From: Caulobacter sp. NIBR2454
Lineage (GTDB): Bacteria > Pseudomonadota > Alphaproteobacteria > Caulobacterales > Caulobacteraceae
Direction of reading: 5' to 3'
Length of the DNA: 64,000 nucleotides
Assembly: GCF_027474405.1 (NCBI RefSeq)
Contig: NZ_CP114871.1
Span: forward strand, 496,001 to 560,000
The position numbers were made by a program, and so were the translations under genes. The number at the start of each line of letters is the position of its first letter. Within the stretch, counting starts at the first letter, position 1. This document shows, piece by piece, positions 55,560 through 62,714 of the stretch. A model generated the notes under the pieces. It ran no database searches and was not told the origin of the DNA. It saw only the letters and a program-made list of their open reading frames with translations.

Positions 55560-56033
55560 TCAGGCGCGGCACGCCGCACACATGCCGTGCGCCTCGATGG
55601 TCACCGAACCGATGCTGTAGCCCGCGGCGGCCCCCGCCGCCTCGATGGCGCCGCCGACCACCGGGTCGATCTCCTGGGTGACCCCGCAGCAGTCGCAGAT
55701 CAGGAAAGCAGCCGAATGGACCGCCTCTCCATGCTTGCACGCCACATAGGCGTTCAGGCTTTCGATGCGGTGCGCGAAGCCCAGCTTCTCCAGGAACTCC
55801 AGCGCCCGATAGACCGTTGGCGGCTTTGCGGCCTGGCCATCCGTCCCGAAGGCGCTGATCAGGTCGTAAGCCTTCACCGGCTGACCGGCTTCCAGCAACA
55901 GCTCCAGCACCCTTCGGCGCGGCGGAGTCAGTCTTTGCTCGGCGCGGATGCACCGCGCTTCGGCCGCCGCCATCTCCGCGGCCAGCGGTTTTCCCGCCAG
56001 GCCCGGATGATCATGCTCATGCGCACATCCCAT
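55560..56033 (-). CDS. zur: Fur family regulator, probably Zur
   Basis: A 157 aa Fur-family DNA-binding protein. The winged helix is at about 35-85 (TPPRRRVLELLLEAG, then PPTVYRALEFLEKLG). Two CxxC pairs are present, CDCC in LICDCCGV and CAAC in GMCAACRA near the end, forming the structural zinc site. A His-rich N-terminus (HEHDHPG) and HGEAVHSAAF are also typical of Zur. Assignment to Zur over Fur or PerR is by general resemblance. It would repress zinc-uptake genes; none lies adjacent. Confidence 0.82.
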   Translation of the reverse strand: MGCAHEHDHPGLAGKPLAAEMAAAEARCIRAEQRLTPPRRRVLELLLEAGQPVKAYDLISAFGTDGQAAKPPTVYRALEFLEKLGFAHRIESLNAYVACKHGEAVHSAAFLICDCCGVTQEIDPVVGGAIEAAGAAAGYSIGSVTIEAHGMCAACRA

Positions 56034-56080
56034 ACCCTTCAGGTAGAACGCAGGATGCGCCCGCGCAAGCGACCCGGGCG

Positions 56081-56248
56081 TTAACGACCCTTGGTGGTCT
56101 CGCGCGCGTCCCCGCCGTCAGGGCCCGCGGTCTTCTGTTCGTGCTTGCCGATCTGATCGGTCTTCTTGTCGGAGATGAGACCTGAGCGTTCCCCCAGGGG
56201 CTGGGCTGCGTTCTGCTTGCGGCCTTCGCTTTGCGGCTGGTCGGACAT
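56081..56248 (-). CDS. Small hydrophilic protein of unknown function
   Basis: A 55 aa protein, rich in Lys, Gln, Gly and Asp, with no hydrophobic segment (MSDQPQSEGRKQNAAQPLG, ending ETTKGR). It is probably disordered. AAAGGAG at the right distance precedes the ATG, and the frame is closed by TAA 47 nt before the Zur start. I do not recognise the family. Its Shine-Dalgarno sits in a small hairpin. Confidence 0.65.
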   Translation of the reverse strand: MSDQPQSEGRKQNAAQPLGERSGLISDKKTDQIGKHEQKTAGPDGGDARETTKGR

Positions 56249-56279
56249 GGGGACTCTCCTTTGTTAAAGGACAAGCCCC
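56249..56279 (-). promoter_or_regulatory. Hairpin covering the ribosome-binding site of the 55 aa gene
   Basis: On the minus strand TCCTTT-AAC-AAAGGA forms a 6-bp A/T-rich stem (56266-56271 with 56257-56262) whose 3' arm is the Shine-Dalgarno. An outer GGGG/CCCC pairing (56276-56279 with 56249-56252) reaches to the ATG. Translational masking is possible. Confidence 0.5.
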
Positions 56280-56298
56280 GCCACGCCCCCGGGTTCCG

Positions 56299-57069
56299 TC
56301 AGAAGGGCGGTTTGGCGATCAGGGCGGCCTCGGCTTCGCAGGCGGCCGGATCGGGCTTCGCGGCCGTCGTGCGGGCTTTGACGACCTCGGCGCGGGCCAG
56401 GTCCATATCCTTGCGGAACTGCGCCTCGCCGTGGAGGCGGGCGACTAGGGCGCTGCCGGTGATACGGGACGCCTCGATGGCGCTGGCGTTGTGGACGCCG
56501 CAAACGATGCGGCTTTCTCCGAAGGCGCGCCCGCGTTGCACAATCTGGCTGGCCCGCTCAGGCGCCGCCTCGGCCAGGATCAGGCTGGCGACCCACCCAA
56601 GCGTGCCGTGGCCCGACGGGTAGTCCGGGCTTTTCCTCAAGGCGTCGGTCTTTGCCAGGCAGATCTCACCGTCGTCGATCATAAAGGGGCGCTGGCGCTG
56701 ATACAGCGTCTTGGCCGCCCGCACGGCGGCGTCCAGATCGGGCTCCATGCGATGCATGATCCGGATCAAGGCCGGGGTGGACTTCTCGTCCGGGGTGAAG
56801 CCGACGGCGCACGAAAAGGCCCCCATCAGGCCCTCGTAATTGTCGTCCTTGAGCGCGAGCGCCCAGCGGGGTCCGTCCTTTAACGAGCGGGTCGACAGGA
56901 AAATGGTGCGATCGGCCTCATAGCGCGTCGTGCCGGCGACCGGAGCAGGGGGAACAATGATGGTGGTGTCGAGCGCGCCGGCCGGCAGGTAGCCCTTGGG
57001 GGCATCCTTCGAAGCGGAGAGCGCCACACTGGCGACAAGGCTGAAGGCGGCGGCGAATAAGAGACGCAT
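56299..57069 (-). CDS. Class A-type acid phosphatase (PAP2 family), variant third motif
   Basis: A 256 aa secreted phosphatase with a signal peptide (about 1-20, ALSAS). Motif 1 is K120-x6-R127-P128 (KTLYQRQRP), motif 2 PSGH (151-154), and motif 3 SRIVCGVH (186-193). The residue usually Asp four positions after the catalytic His is Ala197 (HNASA); Glu199 is nearby. The core catalytic Lys, Arg and His residues are intact, so activity is likely. It would release phosphate from periplasmic monoesters. Its start codon directly follows a hairpin and T-run. Confidence 0.88.
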   Translation of the reverse strand: MRLLFAAAFSLVASVALSASKDAPKGYLPAGALDTTIIVPPAPVAGTTRYEADRTIFLSTRSLKDGPRWALALKDDNYEGLMGAFSCAVGFTPDEKSTPALIRIMHRMEPDLDAAVRAAKTLYQRQRPFMIDDGEICLAKTDALRKSPDYPSGHGTLGWVASLILAEAAPERASQIVQRGRAFGESRIVCGVHNASAIEASRITGSALVARLHGEAQFRKDMDLARAEVVKARTTAAKPDPAACEAEAALIAKPPF

Positions 57070-57070
57070 A

Positions 57071-57102
57071 ACAAAAATCCCCCGGAACGGTGTTCCGGGG
57101 GA
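57071..57102 (-). terminator. Terminator of the DHS-like gene, overlapping the acid phosphatase leader
   Basis: On the minus strand a perfect 11-bp stem (57092-57102 with 57078-57088) with a 3-nt loop is followed by TTTTTGTT and then immediately by the acid phosphatase ATG. The GGGGGA in the 3' arm is the only Shine-Dalgarno-like sequence for that gene. Confidence 0.8.
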
Positions 57103-57126
57103 CCTTTGTCACAAAAGCTTCGCAGA

Positions 57127-58179
57127 TCAATCCTTGCCGAACAGCTTGGCCCAGCGCGGCTTGGTGCGGGCCTTCCAGGCGCCGCGGTGATAGGCGTCCG
57201 AACCGATCAGCGGCACGACCGTGGTGGCTTCGGCGAAGACCATCTGCTCGTAGGTCGTCGACACCTTGCCCCAGGAAGCGGCCTCCTTGAGCGTCGAGGA
57301 CGAGCAGGCGCCATCGCGCACGTCGGCCACGGTGATCTGGACCGCATACTTGTGCATCTCTGCCTCGACGCCGAGGATTTCGGCGCAGACCACGGTGTCC
57401 TGGGCGAAGTTCTTGGGCACGCCGCCGCCGACCATGAACAGGCCGGTGGTGCCAGCCGCGATCTTGATGTCGGTCAGCTCGCGGAAGTCGGCGATCGCGT
57501 CGAGCATCAGATAGGGCTTGCCGGCGGCGGCGCGCTCCTTCTGGTGCTTCACTAGGCCGAAGCCGGCCGACGAGTCGACGAAGGCCGGACAGAAGATCGG
57601 CACGCCTTCTTCATAGGCGGTCTGGATCAGCGAGCCGGGCTTCTTGGCGTTGCCTTCCGACAGCCACTTGCCCATCTCCCAGATGAACTCACGGCTGGAA
57701 TAGCCGCGCGGCTCCAGGCGATTGGCGATCTCCAGGATCGTGTGGTCGCAGGCCTGCAGTTCTTCTTCGTCGATGTAGGTGTCGTAGATGCGGTCGATGT
57801 AGTTGTCCCGCAGGACGTTGTCGTCCACCGGGCCGCTGGCCTGATAGTGCTTGAAGCCCAGGGCCTCGAAGAAATCCATGTCGACGATCGACGCGCCGGT
57901 GGCGACGATGGCGTCGATCATCCCGAACTTCACCATGTCACGGTAGACGTGCATGCAGCCGCCCGCCGAGGTGGAGCCCGCCAGGATCAGCCACGGCGAG
58001 CAGTCCTTGTCTTCCAGCGCCATGTTGAAGATGTCGGCGGCGCGTGCGGTATCACGCGACGAGAACGACATCTTGCGCATGGAGTCGATGATCGGACGGG
58101 CGTCGTAGGACGTGATGTCCACGTGCTCGACGGTTTTCTGCAGCAGCTCGGCTTTGGTGTTCGGAACGGGAGCGTTCAT
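57127..58179 (-). CDS. Deoxyhypusine synthase-like protein
   Basis: A 350 aa NAD-dependent enzyme of the deoxyhypusine synthase fold. The active-site Lys is expected in ASWGKVST (near residue 308), equivalent to the WGK lysine of eukaryotic DHS. Bacteria lack the eIF5A substrate, and some bacterial DHS-like proteins make homospermidine from putrescine or spermidine. The neighbouring ornithine decarboxylase supports a polyamine role. AGAGGA lies upstream of the ATG. A 200-nt gap separates it from the ODC stop. Confidence 0.88.
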   Translation of the reverse strand: MNAPVPNTKAELLQKTVEHVDITSYDARPIIDSMRKMSFSSRDTARAADIFNMALEDKDCSPWLILAGSTSAGGCMHVYRDMVKFGMIDAIVATGASIVDMDFFEALGFKHYQASGPVDDNVLRDNYIDRIYDTYIDEEELQACDHTILEIANRLEPRGYSSREFIWEMGKWLSEGNAKKPGSLIQTAYEEGVPIFCPAFVDSSAGFGLVKHQKERAAAGKPYLMLDAIADFRELTDIKIAAGTTGLFMVGGGVPKNFAQDTVVCAEILGVEAEMHKYAVQITVADVRDGACSSSTLKEAASWGKVSTTYEQMVFAEATTVVPLIGSDAYHRGAWKARTKPRWAKLFGKD

Positions 58180-58321
58180 GGCCAGAGGATCCTCTGAAAG
58201 TGAGCGCCCGTCGTGACCCGTTTCAAACGCCAGGACGGAGCGACCGGCGAGGGGTGTTCTATGGACCGCGCTATATAGACGGTTTGCGATATTTTTTAAG
58301 CGCTTCCGTCCAACGCCCTGA

Positions 58322-58354
58322 AAGCGAAAAGGGCGAAGCTTTCACTTCGCCCTT
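58322..58354 (-). terminator. Terminator of the ornithine decarboxylase gene
   Basis: On the minus strand a perfect 10-bp stem (58345-58354 with 58329-58338) and 6-nt loop is followed by TTCGCTTTC. It lies 26 nt after the ODC stop. Confidence 0.8.
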
Positions 58355-58379
58355 CCGCATAACACCCGGGTAAGGCGTC

Positions 58380-59636
58380 TCAGCGCTTGCGGCGTTGCTT
58401 GCGCCCGCCCTTGGGACGAGACAGGCGGACGATGTTGGTTTCGGTCTCGACCTTGGGGGTCGGGATCGAACGCCGGGCCAGACCGAACATCGACGCCATG
58501 GGGGCGTCCCGCACAATGGCCGCGTCGCTGTCGCCGTAGCCGTTGAAGCGGGTGGCCATGGCGACGCCGTACGCGCCGAGCATGCCGATCTCGATGTAGT
58601 CGCCCTCGTTCACGCCTTCGGGCAGCCAGAACGGCCCAGGCATGTGATCGATGGAGTCGCAGGTCGGGCCGTAGAAGCGGAACGGCTTCAACTCGCCGCT
58701 CAACTCGCCCGAGCCGTCGGCCTGATAGGCCTTAACCGGGAAAGGCCACTTGAAGTGGGCCGCGTCGAACATCGAACCATACGAGCCGTCGTTCAGATAA
58801 AGGGCGTCGCCCTTCTTCAGCTCGACCTTGACCAGCAGGGAGGAGGCTTCCGCCACCAGGGCCCGGCCGGGCTCGCACCACAGTTCGGTGGTCTCGTGGA
58901 CCATCATGTCGGCGAAGCCGCGCTCGATGGACGCCGTGTACTCGGCCATGTCGGGCGGAATCATGCCCGGATAGACCGACGGGAAGCCGCCGCCCACATC
59001 GACCACGTCGGCGAACACGCCGGCGCGGACCAAGGCGCGCGAGGCCTGCGACATCGCCGCCTGATAGGCGGTCGGACGCATGCACTGCGAACCCACGTGG
59101 AAGGAGACGCCCATCAGGTCCTGGGTCGCCTGACGCGCGGCCAGCAGCAGAGCCGGAGCCTGATGCAGGTCGACGCCGAACTTGCCCGACAGCGAATAGG
59201 ACGCGCCTTCGGCGGCGACGCCGAGACGCACGATGAGGTTTAGATCCTTGGCGCCGCCCGTGGCCTCGAGAATCTTCTCGAGCTCCTCGTGCGTATCCAG
59301 TGCGAAGGTCCGCACCCCGTGGTCGCTGTATGCGGCCGCGATGGCGCGGCGGCTCTTGACCGGATGCATGAACGCCATGCGGCCGCCAGGGGCGTGTTCC
59401 GCCACCAGCTCGATCTCGGGGACCGAGGCCACATCAAAGGAGTTCACGCCGGCGGCCGCGAGCTCGCGGATCACCCACGGCGAAGGATTGGCCTTCACCG
59501 CATAAAAGACATCGCCTTTAAAGTTCGTCTGGAACCAGTGCGCCGCTACTGCCACCGCGTCCGGTCGCGCAAGGGCGACAGGACGTTCCGGGGACCGCTC
59601 GCGGACCAGGTCCAGGGGCTTATGGTACGTGTGCAA
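58380..59636 (-). CDS. Ornithine decarboxylase, fold-type III PLP enzyme
   Basis: A 418 aa alanine-racemase-fold decarboxylase that makes putrescine from ornithine (lysine to cadaverine is possible too). The PLP lysine is Lys48 in YAVKANPSPW, the PLP phosphate loop is DVGGGFPSVYPG, and the catalytic Cys is in GPTCDSIDHMPG. The C-terminal tail (KGGRKQRRKR) is strongly basic. The start is a TTG at 59636, the first start codon after an in-frame stop, with GGGGGT upstream; no ATG fits. A long leader lies before it. It is followed by the DHS-like gene in the same direction. Confidence 0.92.
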   Translation of the reverse strand: MHTYHKPLDLVRERSPERPVALARPDAVAVAAHWFQTNFKGDVFYAVKANPSPWVIRELAAAGVNSFDVASVPEIELVAEHAPGGRMAFMHPVKSRRAIAAAYSDHGVRTFALDTHEELEKILEATGGAKDLNLIVRLGVAAEGASYSLSGKFGVDLHQAPALLLAARQATQDLMGVSFHVGSQCMRPTAYQAAMSQASRALVRAGVFADVVDVGGGFPSVYPGMIPPDMAEYTASIERGFADMMVHETTELWCEPGRALVAEASSLLVKVELKKGDALYLNDGSYGSMFDAAHFKWPFPVKAYQADGSGELSGELKPFRFYGPTCDSIDHMPGPFWLPEGVNEGDYIEIGMLGAYGVAMATRFNGYGDSDAAIVRDAPMASMFGLARRSIPTPKVETETNIVRLSRPKGGRKQRRKR

Positions 59637-59993
59637 TTCACGTAACCCCCATTGATTGTTGAACCTAGGCCGGCGTTAGCAGCGCTTGTTAGGACTTCGG
59701 GTCCGCCGGAGCGGTGGCAGATAGGGTCATTTAATCGGGATGTAAAGAACGGATTCTCAGACAGGGTTAGCGCGACCTTTGTCACAAAACTCGTAGGGGC
59801 CTGACATCAGGCGCGCCAGGGCTTCCACGGGCGATTCACGAGATTTTCTCAACGGGGCTTCAAGGCCATTTTCCGACGCGAAATCGCAGGTGGAAAATGT
59901 GTCGCAGGGCTGAATTATCGTAAAAGTTTGGCCCGCCCCTTCCTATCCGGCGGGGAGTCCGTGCTAACGGGGTTCGAACTAGGGAGTGCTCCA
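59637..59993. other. Intergenic leader region between ODC and phnC
   Basis: About 357 nt without a credible gene, divergent between the ODC (minus) and phnC (plus) starts. For ODC it leaves a leader of about 125 nt if the promoter at 59765-59787 is right. Alphaproteobacteria carry a conserved speF leader RNA upstream of ornithine decarboxylase genes; I cannot confirm or exclude it by eye. The end (TTATCGTAAAAGTTTGGCC at about 59916-59934) could contain a phnC promoter. Confidence 0.55.
59765..59787 (-). promoter_or_regulatory. Candidate housekeeping promoter for the ODC gene
   Basis: On the minus strand TTGTGA (59782-59787) and GCTAACC (59765-59771) are separated by 10 nt. This resembles the Caulobacter sigma-73 pattern TTGACGS-N10-14-GCTANAWC. 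It places transcription about 120-125 nt before the TTG start. Confidence 0.4.
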
Positions 59994-60785
59994 TTGTCGG
60001 ACGCCGTTCTTTCAATCCGTCAGGTCGCCAAGACCTTCGGCGCGCGCAAAGCCCTTGGCGGGGTTTCGCTGGACGTCGCGCGGGGTGAGATGATCGCCCT
60101 CATCGGCCCCTCGGGGTCAGGTAAATCCACCCTGCTGCGCTCGATCAGCGGTCTGCAGACGATCGACGCGGGCGACGGCCGTATCGAGGCCTTTGGCGCC
60201 AAGATCCAGGCCAAGGGCAAGGTGGCGGACGACGTGCGCCACACGCGCATCCGCATCGGCTTCATCTTCCAGCAGTTCAATCTGGTGGGCCGGCTGAGCC
60301 TGTTCACCAATGTGGCGCTCGGTTCGCTGGGGCGCATCCCCTTCTGGCGGGGTCTGCTCGGCCGTTGGCCGGCCGAGACCAAGAACGCGGCCATGGCCGC
60401 CCTCGCACGGGTCGGAGTCGCCGACTACGCCGCCCAGCGCGCCAACACCCTGTCTGGCGGCCAGCAGCAGCGCGCCGCCATCGCCCGAGCCTTGGTCCAG
60501 AAGGCCAAGATCATCCTGGCCGACGAGCCGGTGGCCTCGCTGGACCCGGTTTCGGCGCGCAAGGTGATGGAACTGCTGCGCGACCTGAACAAGACCGACG
60601 GCCTCACAGTCGTCGTCACCCTGCACCAGGTCGATTACGCCCTGCGCTACTGCGACCGCGTGGTCGCCCTCAAGGCCGGGCAGAAGGTCTATGACGGACC
60701 GGCGAGCGGCCTCGACCGCAAGACTCTTATCGACATCTACGGCCCGGAATTCGAAGACGTGTTCTGGGAAGGAGCCCCGCAATGA
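59994..60785 (+). CDS. phnC: Phosphonate/phosphate ABC transporter ATPase
   Basis: A 263 aa ABC ATPase of the PhnC type. Walker A GPSGSGKST is at residues 38-46, the signature motif is LSGGQQQRAAIARAL, and Walker B is IILADEPVASLD. I chose the TTG at 59994 (MSDAVLSIRQVAKTFG) with GGGAG upstream; GTG at 59961 and TTG at 59928 are longer alternatives. The stop overlaps the phnD ATG (ATGA). With phnD and phnE it makes a complete importer. Confidence 0.92.
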   Translation: MSDAVLSIRQVAKTFGARKALGGVSLDVARGEMIALIGPSGSGKSTLLRSISGLQTIDAGDGRIEAFGAKIQAKGKVADDVRHTRIRIGFIFQQFNLVGRLSLFTNVALGSLGRIPFWRGLLGRWPAETKNAAMAALARVGVADYAAQRANTLSGGQQQRAAIARALVQKAKIILADEPVASLDPVSARKVMELLRDLNKTDGLTVVVTLHQVDYALRYCDRVVALKAGQKVYDGPASGLDRKTLIDIYGPEFEDVFWEGAPQ

Positions 60786-61792
60786 TCCGACGCAGCATTC
60801 TCGCCGGCGCCGCTCTGGCGGCGATGATCGGCCTTTCCGGTTGCGGCAAGCCCGATCCGGGCGCCGGCGGCCCGACCACCGTCAACTTCTCGATCCTGGC
60901 GGTCGAGAACGCCCAGGGTCTGCAGACCGAGTGGGGCCCGATCCTGGCCGACATGGAGAAGGCTACCGGTTACAAGATCAAGCCGTTCTTCCAGTCCAAC
61001 TACACCTCCCTGATCGAGGCCATGCGCTTCAAGCAGACGGACGTGGCCTGGTTCTCGAACCAGTCGGGCCTTGAGGCCGTGCGCCGCTCCAACGGCGAAG
61101 TCTTCGCCCGCACCTTCGATCCGTCGGGCGCCGACGGATACAAGTCCGTGCTGATCGTTCCAGCCTCCAGCAAGACGACGCTGGAAGACGTGCTGAAGTG
61201 CGACAAGACCTTGGACTTCGGCATCGGCGACGCCAAGTCGACCTCGGGCACCCTGGCCCCAATGACCTATCTGTTCTCGCCCCAGGCCATCAAGCCGGAG
61301 CGGTGCTTCAAGACCGTCCGCGCGGCCAACCACCAGGCCAACCTCTTCGCCGTCGCCAAAGGGGTCCTGGACGTGGCGACCAACAACTCCACCTCCATCC
61401 GCCTGAACCGGGAGCGCGGCGAAAGCGCCGCCAATCAGATCCGCGTCATCTGGGAATCGCCCAAGCTGCCCGAGGACCCGATCGTCTGGCGCAAGGACCT
61501 CGACCCCGCGGTGAAGGAAAAGGTGCGCCAGTTCATGCTGACTTACGGGAAGGGCGAAGGCCCCGACGCCGAGCGCCAGCGCGCCAATCTGCGCAAGCTA
61601 TCCATCGGCGGCTTCGTACCCGCCGACAACACGCACCTGATCCCCGTCCGCGAGATGGAGGCGACGGGCGCCCTGGCCGTGGCGGAGAACGAGAAGGACG
61701 CGGCCAAGATCGCGGAGGCCAAGAAGGCCCTGGACGCCGTGCGCGCCGAGCGCGCCGCGCTTGAAGCCAAGACCGGCAAGGCGGCGGAATAA
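60782..61792 (+). CDS. phnD: Phosphate/phosphonate ABC transporter substrate-binding lipoprotein
   Basis: A 336 aa periplasmic binding protein of the PhnD family. It carries a lipoprotein signal with lipobox LSGC (Cys21), so it is probably membrane-anchored. Typical segments include GPILADMEKATGYKIKPFF and FGIGDAKSTSGTLAPMTYL. The C-terminal region is helical and Ala/Glu/Lys rich. The ligand could be phosphonate, phosphite or phosphate; it cannot be told from sequence. Confidence 0.92.
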   Translation: MIRRSILAGAALAAMIGLSGCGKPDPGAGGPTTVNFSILAVENAQGLQTEWGPILADMEKATGYKIKPFFQSNYTSLIEAMRFKQTDVAWFSNQSGLEAVRRSNGEVFARTFDPSGADGYKSVLIVPASSKTTLEDVLKCDKTLDFGIGDAKSTSGTLAPMTYLFSPQAIKPERCFKTVRAANHQANLFAVAKGVLDVATNNSTSIRLNRERGESAANQIRVIWESPKLPEDPIVWRKDLDPAVKEKVRQFMLTYGKGEGPDAERQRANLRKLSIGGFVPADNTHLIPVREMEATGALAVAENEKDAAKIAEAKKALDAVRAERAALEAKTGKAAE

Positions 61793-61794
61793 GC

Positions 61795-62598
61795 ATGACC
61801 GCCGTCGATACAGCCCATCTCAAGCCGCCCGTCCGCGCCTTCTCCGACCGCATCTTCGACTATCTGGTCTGGGGCGGGATTCTGGTCCTGCTGATCATCA
61901 GCTTCGGCCCGGCCGAGATGAAGAAGCTGCCGATGCTGTTCTCCAATTCGGAGAACATGCGCCAGTTCGGGTCGGAGTTCCTGAAGCCCGACTTCAGCCA
62001 ATGGAAGCTCTACGTCGCCCAGATGTGGCTGACGATCCAGATCGCCCTCTGGGGCACGGGGATCGCGGTGCTGGCGGCGGTGCCGCTCGGTCTGGCCGGC
62101 GCGCGCAATATCTCGCCGCCGTGGATTCGCCATCCGGTTCGTCGCCTGATGGACGTGCTGCGGTCGGTGCCCGATCTGGTCATCGGCACGGTGTTCATCG
62201 TCGCCGTGGGCCTGGGCCCGTTCGCGGGGGTGATGGCCCTGGCCCTGAACACCGGCGGCGTCCTGGGCAAGCTGTTCTCCGAAGCCGTCGAGTCCATCGA
62301 CAAGGGCCCGGTCGAGGGCGTGCGCGCCACCGGCGCCGCGCCCCTGCAGGAGATCGTTTGGGGGGTGATCCCGCAGGTGGCTCCCCTGTGGACCTCTTAT
62401 GCTCTCTATCGCTTTGAATCGAACAGCCGCGCGGCGACCGTGCTGGGCCTGATCGGCGCCGGCGGCATCGGTCAGGTGCTGTTCGATAACCTCAACAGCT
62501 TTTCCTACGCCAATGTCGCCGCCATCGCGGTGGTGATCGTGGCCGCGGTCAGCCTGATTGACCTTCTGTCCCAGGCGATCCGCGGGCGTCTGCTGTAA
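61795..62598 (+). CDS. phnE: Phosphonate ABC transporter permease
   Basis: A 267 aa inner-membrane permease with about six helices and the binding-protein-dependent transport signature around EGVRATGAAPLQEIVWGVIPQ, the EAA-loop that contacts PhnC. It follows phnD by 2 nt. No second permease gene and no C-P lyase (phnG-M) genes follow in the window, so this cassette is transport only here. Confidence 0.92.
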   Translation: MTAVDTAHLKPPVRAFSDRIFDYLVWGGILVLLIISFGPAEMKKLPMLFSNSENMRQFGSEFLKPDFSQWKLYVAQMWLTIQIALWGTGIAVLAAVPLGLAGARNISPPWIRHPVRRLMDVLRSVPDLVIGTVFIVAVGLGPFAGVMALALNTGGVLGKLFSEAVESIDKGPVEGVRATGAAPLQEIVWGVIPQVAPLWTSYALYRFESNSRAATVLGLIGAGGIGQVLFDNLNSFSYANVAAIAVVIVAAVSLIDLLSQAIRGRLL

Positions 62599-62612
62599 CG
62601 CCTTCAAACTTC

Positions 62613-62646
62613 GCGGGCCTTGCGTCTATAGTCGCGCAAGGCCCGC
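62613..62646. repeat. Perfect 12-bp hairpin after phnE
   Basis: Arms 62613-62624 and 62635-62646 are perfectly complementary with a 10-nt loop that contains TATAGT. No T-tract follows. It could be a transcription barrier, an operator, or overlap the promoter of the next gene. Confidence 0.65.
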
Positions 62647-62714
62647 CCGCGCCTTGAAAGCAAGTCGGGTTCGTCCGCCGCTCCTGGCCGGACGTCGCTC
62701 AGCCTTCAGAGGCC

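Noticed and set aside
57101-59789. A 16-nt string GACCTTTGTCACAAAA present at both 57101-57116 and 59774-59789, flanking the DHS-like and ODC genes
   Set aside because: It is eye-catching because it brackets the polyamine pair, but about one exact 16-mer repeat is expected by chance in 64 kb counting both strands, and only one copy has a -10-like partner.
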